DNA of 64,000 nt from Bacteroidaceae bacterium (GTDB taxonomy: Bacteria; Bacteroidota; Bacteroidia; Bacteroidales; Bacteroidaceae). Within the stretch, counting starts at the first letter, position 1; each line of letters starts with the position of its first letter. The translations under genes and the position numbers were made by a program. Below, in pieces: positions 41,936 through 49,784 of this stretch. The notes under the pieces were generated by a model that saw only the letters and a program-made list of their open reading frames with translations, was not told the DNA's origin and searched no databases. Where the stretch lies: assembly GCA_017465905.1 (NCBI GenBank), contig JAFTVE010000013.1, forward strand, positions 1 to 64,000, written 5' to 3'.

Positions 41936-43057
41936 ATGTTATTGTATCGCGCTATACGTAAATTGAAGTTGCACGATTTGTTTTACCATACCATGCGCCC
42001 ATTCTATACGCAGAAGGTATCCACTACGGATATTGCTGTGTATGAAGCTGAAAGGCGTTTGCAAGCCTTGCATCCCGATGGGGGAAAATCGTGTCTCTGC
42101 CAGAATGTATTGGAGGAATCTTTCCCCTATGATTTGCAGGTAGTGATTCCTGTCTACAATATGGCCCAATATATAGAGGAGTGTTTGGAGTCGGTACTTA
42201 ATCAGCAGACGCACTATCGGTTTGTCGTGACCGTGGTGAATGATGGCTCTACCGATGATACTCCTGACATATTGCAACGCTATGCAGACCATCCCAATGT
42301 GATGCTAATAAATCAAGAAAACCGCGGATTCTCGGGAGCAAGAAATGCCGCGTTGGCCCATCTAATCGGCCGCTATATTACTTTTGTTGATGCTGACGAC
42401 CGTTTGCCATCCGGAGCCATCGAAGCTTTGATGAGTGCTGCTGAACGGACACAAGCCGATATAGTGGAGGGTGGATACCGTCGTTATGTGGGCAATACCA
42501 CTACTTATACCTATCGGCACAAGGCAGATGAAGAGGCTCATTGGAACGTGCTCTACGGTTATCCTGTAGGCAAAGTTTATCGTGCTTCGCTCTTTGCTGA
42601 CGTACAGTTCCCTTTGGGTTATTGGTTCGAAGATACCATTTGCACTTATATTCTCTATCCGCGGTGTAGTCGTGTTGTTACTATTTGTGATGTGGTATAT
42701 GAATACCGCATCAATGAGGGCGGTATATCATTTGCTTCGCAAGGCGATATACGCACTTTGGATGCTTTATGGGTGACTAGGCAGGTTCTTGCCGATAGTC
42801 AGCGTTGCAATATTGCCATTACGCCTGCACTGTACGACGGTTTCCTGGTTGACCTTCGAGTTAACTATACACGCTTTGTTACACTTGCAGACGAGACGTT
42901 GCATCGCGATGTGTTTATTGTAAGCTGCGAACTGATGAAACTATACTTCAGTGGTTTGCGTACAAACAATCCTATATTGAAGCCTCTTGAACAGGCACTA
43001 CTTGAAGCCGACTATGGAGCCTATCGCTTCTATGGGCGATGCTATCTATGTGTTTGA
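41936..43057 (+). CDS. Family 2 glycosyltransferase
   Basis: 373 residues. After about 65 N-terminal residues of unknown role, the GT-A domain begins: LQVVIPVYNMAQYIEECLESVLNQ, VNDGSTDDTPDIL, NRGFSGARNAALAHLIGRYITFVDADD, with the DxD-like DADD and the later YPVGKVYRASLF and WFEDTICTY segments. It transfers a sugar from a nucleotide-sugar donor. It stands alone here, with no capsule or LPS cluster around it, so the acceptor is unknown. Confidence 0.9.
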   Translation: MLLYRAIRKLKLHDLFYHTMRPFYTQKVSTTDIAVYEAERRLQALHPDGGKSCLCQNVLEESFPYDLQVVIPVYNMAQYIEECLESVLNQQTHYRFVVTVVNDGSTDDTPDILQRYADHPNVMLINQENRGFSGARNAALAHLIGRYITFVDADDRLPSGAIEALMSAAERTQADIVEGGYRRYVGNTTTYTYRHKADEEAHWNVLYGYPVGKVYRASLFADVQFPLGYWFEDTICTYILYPRCSRVVTICDVVYEYRINEGGISFASQGDIRTLDALWVTRQVLADSQRCNIAITPALYDGFLVDLRVNYTRFVTLADETLHRDVFIVSCELMKLYFSGLRTNNPILKPLEQALLEADYGAYRFYGRCYLCV

Positions 43058-43118
43058 CTGGTTTTGTTTGTTGATTTGTGGCTTTTCTTGATGGAATGTT
43101 TTTTTGAGGTGTTCCTAT

Positions 43119-43188
43119 TGGCGAAAGTTCATAGATTGGTTGCTTTGGAAGAGATTACCGATGTACCGTTCGAACCTATCTTGTAGCT
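43119..43188. repeat. Degenerate copy of the 45.5-kb foldback arm
   Basis: About 70 bp starting TGGCGAAAGTTCATA and ending near CCTATCTTGTAG match 45501-45570 with scattered differences. The match extends beyond the foldback arm into the element's centre, so it is a separate, older copy rather than a third arm. Confidence 0.65.
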
Positions 43189-43224
43189 ATGTGAGCCAGC
43201 AAGCCATCATAAGTAGAGCAAGCA

Positions 43225-44079
43225 TTATTTAGGTAGCTTCTTAGTATTCTTCTCCAAGCTTTTCTCTTCACGTGCCACTCTGCGTTCTACTTTCTTGATA
43301 TCTTCAGCCGCAGGTAATTCTTCAGGACGTATGCCACGGTCAAGCAACATCTTTCGAACGCTCTGATTGTTTTGTATATGTTCGCCTGTGATAGGAGCTT
43401 CTCCTTGTAGGTCTTTTTGCTCTACATTGTAGTTGGTCATCTCTGTGGCAAGATTCTTGGCCGCTATGGTTAATGTTGGCAGATGATCGGCCAAAGCACC
43501 ACTTTTCACTCCCAAGCGTTTCTTCATTTGCTCGGTGTTGACACCTCCAAACAGAGCTGTATCTCCCTTAGAACGAATTCGGCCAAAACCCTTATCATCT
43601 ACACCACGTTGATAGATGTTTTGACTCAATTGCTTTTCAGAACTGCGCAAACGTTCACGAGTCTCTAACCGTGACATCAACTGTAGGCGTTCTTCTATTA
43701 GTTCTGCATTACGTGTTTGAATAGCAAAGTAGCTTTGAGCAAAAGCTATTTCCTCTTTCTTTGGGTCACCATTCTGTGCTATGATATAGCACGCATAACG
43801 AGTAAGCATATAATCCTGCACCGGACGCTGGGCTCCTTTAGCAAGCGTTATCATTTTCGTGACCTCACGAAAATGATCATCTACGTTGATTCCTTGCGTA
43901 TTACATGATTCGATTGCACGATTGATGGCTACAGCAAAATTTTCCCATCTGGCATATCCTAATACTGCTTGTAATTCGCGGGCATACCACACTTCCATTG
44001 GTTCGCCATTATCATCGGGAATGCTCTTAGCTATGCTATCGAAACTATTCTTGTATTGGTTAATTTTCTGAATATCCAT
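43225..44079 (-). CDS. dinD: DNA damage-inducible protein D-like
   Basis: 284 residues from the internal ATG (MDIQKINQYKNSFDSIAK); the upstream extension covers the promoter repeat and is rejected. DinD hallmarks: ARELQAVLGYARWENFAVAINRAIESC, VDDHFREVTKMI, QRPVQDYMLTRYACYIIAQNGDP, QNIYQRGVDDKGFGRIRSKGDTALFGG. E. coli DinD is SOS-induced and was reported to inhibit RecA. The tandem hairpin promoter (family B) lies directly upstream, and I see no obvious LexA box. Confidence 0.9.
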   Translation of the reverse strand: MDIQKINQYKNSFDSIAKSIPDDNGEPMEVWYARELQAVLGYARWENFAVAINRAIESCNTQGINVDDHFREVTKMITLAKGAQRPVQDYMLTRYACYIIAQNGDPKKEEIAFAQSYFAIQTRNAELIEERLQLMSRLETRERLRSSEKQLSQNIYQRGVDDKGFGRIRSKGDTALFGGVNTEQMKKRLGVKSGALADHLPTLTIAAKNLATEMTNYNVEQKDLQGEAPITGEHIQNNQSVRKMLLDRGIRPEELPAAEDIKKVERRVAREEKSLEKNTKKLPK

Positions 44080-44117
44080 GGCGCTTAATCTATTTGTTGC
44101 AATGTTATAATGATTGC

Positions 44118-44268
44118 AAAGATACAACGAAACGAGCGAGAAATATGAAGTTCACTTCAATATTTTTCACAGCGAGTGCACTATATCTTCGCGGTTACCG
44201 CAAAGATACTAATAAGTGATCGAAAACATATCAAGCTTGCCTGAGTATTTTCACAGCGGGGTACAACC
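44118..44268 (-). promoter_or_regulatory. Tandem hairpin promoter (family B) upstream of dinD
   Basis: On the minus strand two TATCTTTG boxes are separated by one repeat unit. The upstream box is followed by a hairpin in which TATCTTTGCGG pairs with CCGCGAAGATA, using CGG/CCG where the 25.5-kb copy uses AGG/CCT. The AT-rich hairpin is GAAGT..ACTTC here against GAAGC..GCTTC at 56.5 kb. These paired changes support a selected structure. Confidence 0.7.
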
Positions 44269-44403
44269 TAAAGTGCCCGTATAGGCTTATCTCACCAATG
44301 CTATTAGTTTAATACAGAAGATATGGACGGTTCTGTATATATTACATTCTTAATAAAAGTTAAAAGCGTCGTTTGCTCTTGACTCGTACCTTACGGAAGC
44401 ATT

Positions 44404-44490
44404 TAACTTTGCACTTGAAAGCTGCGAAGGTTGGCTGCACTCGTTACAAGCAATTGCATGCATTGCTCACTCGTTGGCACAACCTTTGTC
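44404..44490 (+). promoter_or_regulatory. Promoter plus hairpin leader (leader family C, copy 2)
   Basis: The -7 box TAACTTTG (44404-44411) is followed by GCGAAGGTTGGCTGCACTCG (from 44424), which pairs with CAACCTTTGTC (to 44490). An inner hairpin GCAAT..ATTGC replaces the AATAAAC hairpin of copy 1. The MerR gene starts 50 bp downstream. Together with the dinD promoter repeat it accounts for most of 44080-44539. Confidence 0.6.
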
Positions 44491-44539
44491 GGCGTAATTC
44501 AGTTTCTCATTGCGCAATAGACTGTTACAAACGAGTGAA

Positions 44540-45358
44540 ATGAAAAGATTATTGAAAATCGGAGAGTTCTCCAAGCTGTGTCGCGTCACTGTACGTACTT
44601 TGCGGCACTATGAAGAGAAGGGGCTGCTGAAGCCTACGGAAGTTGACGAGTGGACTGGCTACAGGCAATATTCCCTCGACCAGTCGCAACGCCTATACCG
44701 CATCATTCATCTGAAAGGTATGGGTCTGTCACTTGACGAGATTGCCGACATCTTTGAGCGGGGTGACGATAAGCCCGACTCGGAAACGATTCGGCAAAAG
44801 GCCGAGCAATGCCGTGCCGAGATAGCGAGACTACAGAGGCAATTGGAGCAACTGGAAAGTCTGGAGCAACTCTCCACAACAAACAGAACTATGCACGAAA
44901 CAACAATCAAACGAATCCCAAGCCGAATAGTGGCAAGCTATCGCAAAGTAATCAAAAACTACGATGAATTGGGACCTTTATGCGTCAATGTCATCGGGCC
45001 GGAGATGATGCGCATTGGCTGTACCTGCCCCGAACCTCAGTACTGCTTCACGATGGAGCACGACGCGGAGCACCGCGACGAGAACATCGACCTGGAGTAT
45101 TGCGAGGCTGTGGGTGAGATGCACCCCGACACGGAAATCCTACGATTCTATGAAACCGCAGAAATCCCCAAAGCGCTCTGCTGCTATCATCGTGGCTCAT
45201 ACGATAGTTTTTCCGAGACGATGACAAGGATGCTGAGCCATATCGAGGAGCAGGGAATGCAGCTCAGTGGTAATCCACGCTTCTGCTACATCGATGGTCC
45301 GTGGAACAAAGAGGATGTGGCAGACTACCTCACGGAGATTCAGATTCCCGTCAGATAA
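44540..45358 (+). CDS. MerR-family regulator with GyrI-like effector domain
   Basis: 272 residues from ATG 44540 (the longer frame starts at a TTG inside the leader). N-terminal MerR HTH (LLKIGEFSKLCRVTVRTLRHYEEKGLLKPTEVDEWTGYRQYS), a dimer coiled coil (about 80-115), and a C-terminal GyrI/AraC-effector-like domain (TIKRIPSRIVASYRKVI ... YTLTEIQIPV-type end). It resembles BmrR-type multidrug sensors. No exporter is adjacent; the target may be elsewhere or its own operator. Confidence 0.88.
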   Translation: MKRLLKIGEFSKLCRVTVRTLRHYEEKGLLKPTEVDEWTGYRQYSLDQSQRLYRIIHLKGMGLSLDEIADIFERGDDKPDSETIRQKAEQCRAEIARLQRQLEQLESLEQLSTTNRTMHETTIKRIPSRIVASYRKVIKNYDELGPLCVNVIGPEMMRIGCTCPEPQYCFTMEHDAEHRDENIDLEYCEAVGEMHPDTEILRFYETAEIPKALCCYHRGSYDSFSETMTRMLSHIEEQGMQLSGNPRFCYIDGPWNKEDVADYLTEIQIPVR

Positions 45359-45635
45359 ATCGATCCAGGCCGTTGAAAATAGTTCTATTTTTGGTCTGGC
45401 ACGGTGCTGAAGCAATTGACAATTGACAATTCACAATTGACAATTCTCCGATGAAATCGGAGATTTCTAAACCCATCATCCTCTAACTTACCCCTCCCTA
45501 TGGCGAAAGTTCATAAATCGGTTGGCTTTGGCAGAGGCTGCCGATGCATCGTTCAAACCTATCTCGTAGCATATAAGTAGAGAATACATTGCTCAAAAGC
45601 GATTTGTCACGCTTTTATGCGTCATTGAAAAAGTT

Positions 45636-45763
45636 TTGTCAAGAATTATCATGGGATTGACAAAAAATTATCACCGTGGTGAAAAAAGTTTGTCAACGGT
45701 GCGACAAAAAATTATCACAGGCTTGATAATTTTTTTTCAAACCTATGATAAAGAATTTTTTCA
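45636..45763. repeat. 22-bp tandem array (6 units, core TGACAAAAAATTATCA)
   Basis: 16-bp cores bounded by TGA-type and TCA half-sites start at 45636, 45658, 45680, 45702, 45724 and 45746, exactly 22 bp apart, with 6-bp variable spacers (TGGGAT, CCGTGG, ACGGTG, CAGGCT, AACCTA). The last core is 18 bp. It lies in the centre of the foldback element. Confidence 0.8.
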
Positions 45764-45768
45764 GTTAA

Positions 45769-45834
45769 AAACTGCAGTTTGCAAGGCTCCAAACTGTAGT
45801 TTGGGCAAAGAAAAACTGCAGTTTGGGCAAGGGG
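45769..45834. repeat. 22-bp tandem array (3 units, core AAACTGCAGTTT)
   Basis: Palindromic cores at 45769, 45791 and 45813: AAACTGCAGTTT, AAACTGTAGTTT, AAACTGCAGTTT. The spacing is exactly 22 bp. It follows the previous array almost in register although the core sequence is completely different. The same core occurs in the array at 60439. Confidence 0.85.
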
Positions 45835-46144
45835 AAATTATAAACCAATGACCACTACTGCCAACTCCTCAGCGGTTTTCGTTTTCGTTGCATCCTCTGC
45901 CAGAGCCAACCGATTTATGAACTTTCGCCATAGGGAGGGGTGAGTTAGAGGATGATGGGTTTAGAAATCGCCCATTTCATCGGAGAATTGTCAATTGTAA
46001 ATTGTCAATTGCTTCTGCGCCTTGCCAGGCCAAAAATAAAAATCGTTTCAACTGGCCGGATTGTAAATTTCGTTAATTCTTAAGTAAAAATATGTCCACA
46101 AAAACGCTCGTTTTATGAATATTCCTTACATTTGTGTTATTATA

Positions 46145-47329
46145 ATGATGGATATGATGAAAAAGATTGTAAAATTTTTAGTGTCCTTCTTGTTGGGTAT
46201 TGTCATTGGAGGAGTGGCAGTAGTTGGAGTCATATTTATACTGGAAGGCCCGGATGGTATGTCCGATTTTATTGGTAAACTGGCCGAAATCAAAGTAGTA
46301 GAGTTAATAATCCCTATACTCGGTGCCTTCATCGCCATGTTTGTTGCCATTGTTCTACACATCATTCTCCACGAGGGCGGACATCTTCTGATGGGATTTG
46401 CCACGGGATATCGCTTCATTTCATTCCGCATAGCAAGCGTTGCATTTATACGTAAGGAGGGAAGGATTAGAATAAGGCGGTTCAAGTTGGCCGGCACGGG
46501 TGGACAGTGCTTAATGTCCCCACCCGATATGACACCCGAGAAGGTCCCATTCTTCTGGTATAATGCCGGTGGTGTGTTGATGAACTTTGTTTTTGCTCTG
46601 CTCCCGCTGTTCTTATTGTTGATGTGCGATATGCCCATGTGGCTGGAGATGCTTTGTATGATGATGACGATAGTGGGCCTCTTCTTGGCTTTGGCAAATG
46701 GCATCCCAATGCGGCCGGGTGGCATGCAGAATGATGCGATGAACATATTGACACTATACCGCAATCCGCAAAAGAGAAAGGACTTCATCCGTCAGCTGCA
46801 GATAGCTGCTGAGGTTACAGCAGGAAAACGATTGATTGAGATTCCTGCCGAATGGTTCGATGCTGACAAGGTTGATGATTACAAAGATTTACTCCGACTC
46901 GCAAGCAGAATGAACTATCAGGCACGGCTCATCGACGAGGGTCGCTTTATGGATGCACAGTTGTCGGTAGAAGACTTGGTGGAACATTTCTCTGAACTTC
47001 CTATGCTTGCCCAGCAAGAATTGGCAGGAGAATATGTGTTTACAGAACTACTCACCGAGGGCAGAAAAGAGGTGATAGAAAAGTATTGGACAAAACAATT
47101 GGAACAATACGTCAAGGCCGGTGCACGGTATTCGTCAGGCAAGCAACGCATACTCTTTGCCTATGCTCTCTATATGGAAAAGAACAATGATGAGGCTATG
47201 AGAATATATAATGATACTTTGGCGCAGAAGAGCGATTACCTTATCGAAGGCGAGGTAAGGGGTGACCTCGCACTGATGGAGGAGATTTTAAGAAACCATC
47301 ATGAGGTTGCCCACGCAACTGAAGTCTAG
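46145..47329 (+). CDS. M50-like membrane metalloprotease
   Basis: About 394 residues. The promoter box TACATTTG (46127-46134) lies inside the longest frame, so the start is one of the clustered ATGs at 46145-46157 with a very short leader. Several membrane spans surround HEGGH (ILHEGGHLLMGFATGYRF, about 95), a zinc protease motif. NAGGVLMNF is the likely second conserved segment, and a soluble helical C-terminus (about 240-394) follows. Site-2-type proteases cut membrane-bound regulators; whether this one is active and on what is unknown. Confidence 0.75.
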   Translation: MMDMMKKIVKFLVSFLLGIVIGGVAVVGVIFILEGPDGMSDFIGKLAEIKVVELIIPILGAFIAMFVAIVLHIILHEGGHLLMGFATGYRFISFRIASVAFIRKEGRIRIRRFKLAGTGGQCLMSPPDMTPEKVPFFWYNAGGVLMNFVFALLPLFLLLMCDMPMWLEMLCMMMTIVGLFLALANGIPMRPGGMQNDAMNILTLYRNPQKRKDFIRQLQIAAEVTAGKRLIEIPAEWFDADKVDDYKDLLRLASRMNYQARLIDEGRFMDAQLSVEDLVEHFSELPMLAQQELAGEYVFTELLTEGRKEVIEKYWTKQLEQYVKAGARYSSGKQRILFAYALYMEKNNDEAMRIYNDTLAQKSDYLIEGEVRGDLALMEEILRNHHEVAHATEV

Positions 47330-47470
47330 TATGCATTGTTTGCGAAACAACTGAGGGAGCAAGATGTTTTTTATTGGAGTAAGGCGGATTATTAAAGTAA
47401 AATCTGTAAATTTGCACATCTTCTAAACATATTAGCGATAATTAAAAAACATCTTCTTATCCTATATAGT

Positions 47471-47818
47471 ATGAGCAACGAACCCATCACGCTGAGCGAG
47501 GTGCAGCAGCAGGCCGACGAATGGATACGGACCTATGGCGTGCGCTACTTCAATGAGCTGACCAATATGGCGGTACTCACCGAAGAGGTGGGCGAACTGG
47601 CACGTGTGATTGCCCGCACCTATGGCGAGCAGTCGTTCAAGGAGGGCGAGGAGCCCAACCTGGCCGAGGAGATGGCCGATGTGTTGTGGGTGCTCGTCTG
47701 CATGGCCAACCAAACGGGGGTAGACCTCACCGAGGCGTGGCGCCATACCATAGAGAAGAAGACCAAGCGTGACAAGACGCGGCATTTGGAGAATGAGAAA
47801 TTACAACATAATAATTAA
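47471..47818 (+). CDS. MazG-like nucleotide pyrophosphohydrolase
   Basis: 115 residues, all-alpha NTP pyrophosphatase fold. The metal-binding pattern is EEVGELARVIARTYG ... NLAEEMADVLWVLVCMANQTGVDL, matching the ExxE...ExxD motif. It hydrolyses (d)NTPs to monophosphates and pyrophosphate, with the exact substrate unknown. Promoter TAAATTTG is at 47407-47414. It is part of the conserved string ending in deoC. Confidence 0.88.
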   Translation: MSNEPITLSEVQQQADEWIRTYGVRYFNELTNMAVLTEEVGELARVIARTYGEQSFKEGEEPNLAEEMADVLWVLVCMANQTGVDLTEAWRHTIEKKTKRDKTRHLENEKLQHNN

Positions 47819-47839
47819 TTCTACTCAAGTAGAATTTTT

Positions 47840-47968
47840 ATGGAGATAAAGGAGTTAAAATGGAGTCAAAAGAAGATAAATGCCAAATGTCTGTTCGCGC
47901 GTAACAACTATCGGCTTTTAACTCCTAAGGGAACGAAGTGACCTATCTCCCTTTAACTACTGACTACC
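47840..47968. repeat. Foldback repeat D, copy 2
   Basis: Shares GGAGATAAAGGAGTTAAA, GATAAATGCCAA, the loop TTCGCGCGTAA and TAACTCC with 39038-39173. It lies 35 bp upstream of the deoC start. Confidence 0.65.
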
Positions 47969-48002
47969 AAGAATTTGAATACATAAAGCTTAAATAATCA
48001 TT

Positions 48003-48917
48003 ATGGAACATCATCACCACCACGAAGCCGATGAACACAGCAAGTATGAAGCTGCGTTGGCACTTTATGAGACAAACCTTTCTGACGATGAGGTAAAGGC
48101 AAAAACGGCCCATATCATCGAGAAATATGTGGCCGAGAACAACACGCTGGAGGTAAAGAAATTCCTCTTCAACTGCATTGACCTAACCACCCTGAAGACC
48201 GAGGACAGTGAGGAGAGCGTGCTGAAGTTTACCGAGCGCGTTAACGACTTTGAGGATAAGTATCCCGACCTGAAGAATGTGGCTGCCATCTGCGTATATC
48301 CCTGCTTTGCCAAGATCGTGAGCCAGTCGCTCGAAGTTGAGGATGTAAATATCGCCTGCGTATCGGCTGGATTCCCCTCATCGCAGACCTTTACCGAGGT
48401 GAAGGTGGCCGAGACAGCCTTGGCACTGGCCGATGGCGCCACGGAGATCGACATCGTCATCTCAGTGGGCAAGTTCCTCAGTGGAGACTATGAAGGAATG
48501 TGCGATGAAATCGAGGAAATCAAGAACATCTGCGGTGAACGTCACCTCAAGACCATCCTTGAGACAGGCGCACTGAAGACTGCCGAGAACATCATGAAGG
48601 CCTCTATCCTCTCTATGTATAGCGGTGCCGACTTCATCAAGACCTCTACCGGCAAGCAGGAGCCTGCCGCCACACCTGAGGCTGCTTATGTGATGTGTCG
48701 TGCCATCAAGGCCTATTACGAGCAGACCGGCCGCAAGGTGGGCTTCAAGCCTGCGGGTGGTATCAATTGCGTGAACGACGCCCTCGTATATTATACCATC
48801 GTGAAGGAGGTGCTCGGTGAGGAATGGCTTAACAATCACCTCTTCCGCCTCGGCACCAGCCGCCTGGCCAACCTGTTGCTGAGCGAGATTGTGGGCGAGA
48901 ACGTTAAGTTCTTCTAA
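48003..48917 (+). CDS. deoC: Deoxyribose-phosphate aldolase
   Basis: 304 residues. It splits 2-deoxyribose 5-phosphate into acetaldehyde and glyceraldehyde 3-phosphate in nucleoside catabolism. The Schiff-base Lys is in GADFIKTSTGK; other active-site parts are FNCIDLTTLKTEDSEE, AICVYPCFA, EIDIVISVGKFLSGDY and GFKPAGGINC. The N-terminus reads MEHHHHHEADEH, a natural run of five histidines. It is the last gene of the conserved mnmG-to-deoC string. Confidence 0.96.
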   Translation: MEHHHHHEADEHSKYEAALALYETNLSDDEVKAKTAHIIEKYVAENNTLEVKKFLFNCIDLTTLKTEDSEESVLKFTERVNDFEDKYPDLKNVAAICVYPCFAKIVSQSLEVEDVNIACVSAGFPSSQTFTEVKVAETALALADGATEIDIVISVGKFLSGDYEGMCDEIEEIKNICGERHLKTILETGALKTAENIMKASILSMYSGADFIKTSTGKQEPAATPEAAYVMCRAIKAYYEQTGRKVGFKPAGGINCVNDALVYYTIVKEVLGEEWLNNHLFRLGTSRLANLLLSEIVGENVKFF

Positions 48918-48929
48918 TATAATATTCTT

Positions 48930-49114
48930 AGAAGCTGTTTGGATTTTACCGTTAATAAGTTTAAGGAGATACTTTTCTGTTTATTTGGGGTCCTTTTTGG
49001 CATCTTTGCCCTCTCTGTTCTTGCAAATAGACCACTATTTGCTGCGAACCAAGAGTACAAATCTACTCAAAAAGTCTTCCCAACTAAACTATAAATAAAA
49101 TTCAAACAGCTTCT
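48930..49114. mobile_element. 185-bp MITE-like element with terminal inverted repeats
   Basis: The ends are AGAAGCTGTTTGGATTTTA (48930 on) and its near-perfect reverse complement ending at 49114. Beyond these 18-19 bp, weaker inverted similarity continues for about 30 bp. No coding capacity. A lone end, AGAAGCTGTTTG, stands at 30713-30724. The next gene's ATG starts two bases after the right end. Confidence 0.65.
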
Positions 49115-49115
49115 T

Positions 49116-49448
49116 ATGAACCGCCTAATTGCTTGCTGTGGGCTCGATTGTGAAATCTGCGAAGCTCGCATTGCTACTATCCAGAACGATGAAGACTTGC
49201 GGAAAAAAGTTGCATGCGAGTGGAGCAACCTGAACAATGCAGAGATTTTACCCGAGCACATCAATTGCATGGGCTGCCGTATGGATGGAGTAAAAACGGT
49301 ATTCTGTTCTGACTATTGCGATATACGTCGTTGCGTGCTTAGTAAGGGAATAGAGACCTGTGGAGATTGTGCGGAAATACTTCATTGTACTACAGTAGGC
49401 CGTATATTTCAATTTACGCCAGAAGCCAAAGAACGCCTTATAAAATAA
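49116..49448 (+). CDS. DUF3795 zinc-binding-type protein
   Basis: 110 residues, Cys-rich: CCGLDCEICEARIAT at the N-terminus, INCMGCRMDG, VFCSDYCDIRRC and GIETCGDCAEILHC. This is the DUF3795 pattern and probably binds zinc or another metal. The role is unknown. The start codon sits immediately behind the MITE-like element, which could supply or disrupt its promoter. The next gene follows after seven bases. Confidence 0.82.
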   Translation: MNRLIACCGLDCEICEARIATIQNDEDLRKKVACEWSNLNNAEILPEHINCMGCRMDGVKTVFCSDYCDIRRCVLSKGIETCGDCAEILHCTTVGRIFQFTPEAKERLIK

Positions 49449-49455
49449 TTATCGG

Positions 49456-49758
49456 ATGAAAAAAGTCAAAATCACCGCCTTGCGCCGCTCGTGCTACCCC
49501 GACTTGATGGAGCAGTACGAGAACCCTATAGAGCATGCTTGCGATGTCTGCTTGGGCCAGAGCTTCATCTCTGAAGATGGAGAGCGACCCGAGGGACTTT
49601 GCGAGAGTGCATGGGAGTCGATGCGAACGTTTGTGGAGGAGCTGGCCCGTGGAGGCGGCAACTTCTACGACGGATGGATGAAGAATCCCCACTCTGCCAT
49701 GATTTCTTGCAACGATGGCTTCCGTCCGGTAAGCTTTTATATTGAGGTGATGGAGTGA
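49456..49758 (+). CDS. TIGR04076 family protein
   Basis: 100 residues matching the small TIGR04076-type family: MKKVKITALRRSCYPDL, ACDVCLGQSFISEDGERPEGLCESAWESM, NFYDGWMKNPHSAMISCNDGFRPVSFYIE. Conserved cysteines suggest a metal or redox role; none is established. It is in one transcription unit with the DUF3795 gene (seven-base gap). Confidence 0.8.
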   Translation: MKKVKITALRRSCYPDLMEQYENPIEHACDVCLGQSFISEDGERPEGLCESAWESMRTFVEELARGGGNFYDGWMKNPHSAMISCNDGFRPVSFYIEVME

Positions 49759-49784
49759 GCGGATGAGTCACTAAAGATTCCGCA

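Larger units (their letters stand above)
45362..46063. mobile_element. 702-bp foldback element with ~170-bp inverted arms
   Basis: The left arm (45362-45537) and right arm (45894-46063) are near-identical inverted copies including ACAATTGACAATT-type repeats, TTCTAAACCCATCATCCTCT and TATGGCGAAAGTTCATAAAT. The 356-bp centre carries two 22-bp tandem arrays and no credible gene. Total absence of a transposase suggests a non-autonomous element or an invertible segment. It fills almost all of the gap 45359-46144. Confidence 0.75.

Noticed and set aside
45636-45851. 71-residue ORF inside the foldback element
   Set aside because: It is made entirely of the two 22-bp arrays; codon content follows the repeat, not a protein.
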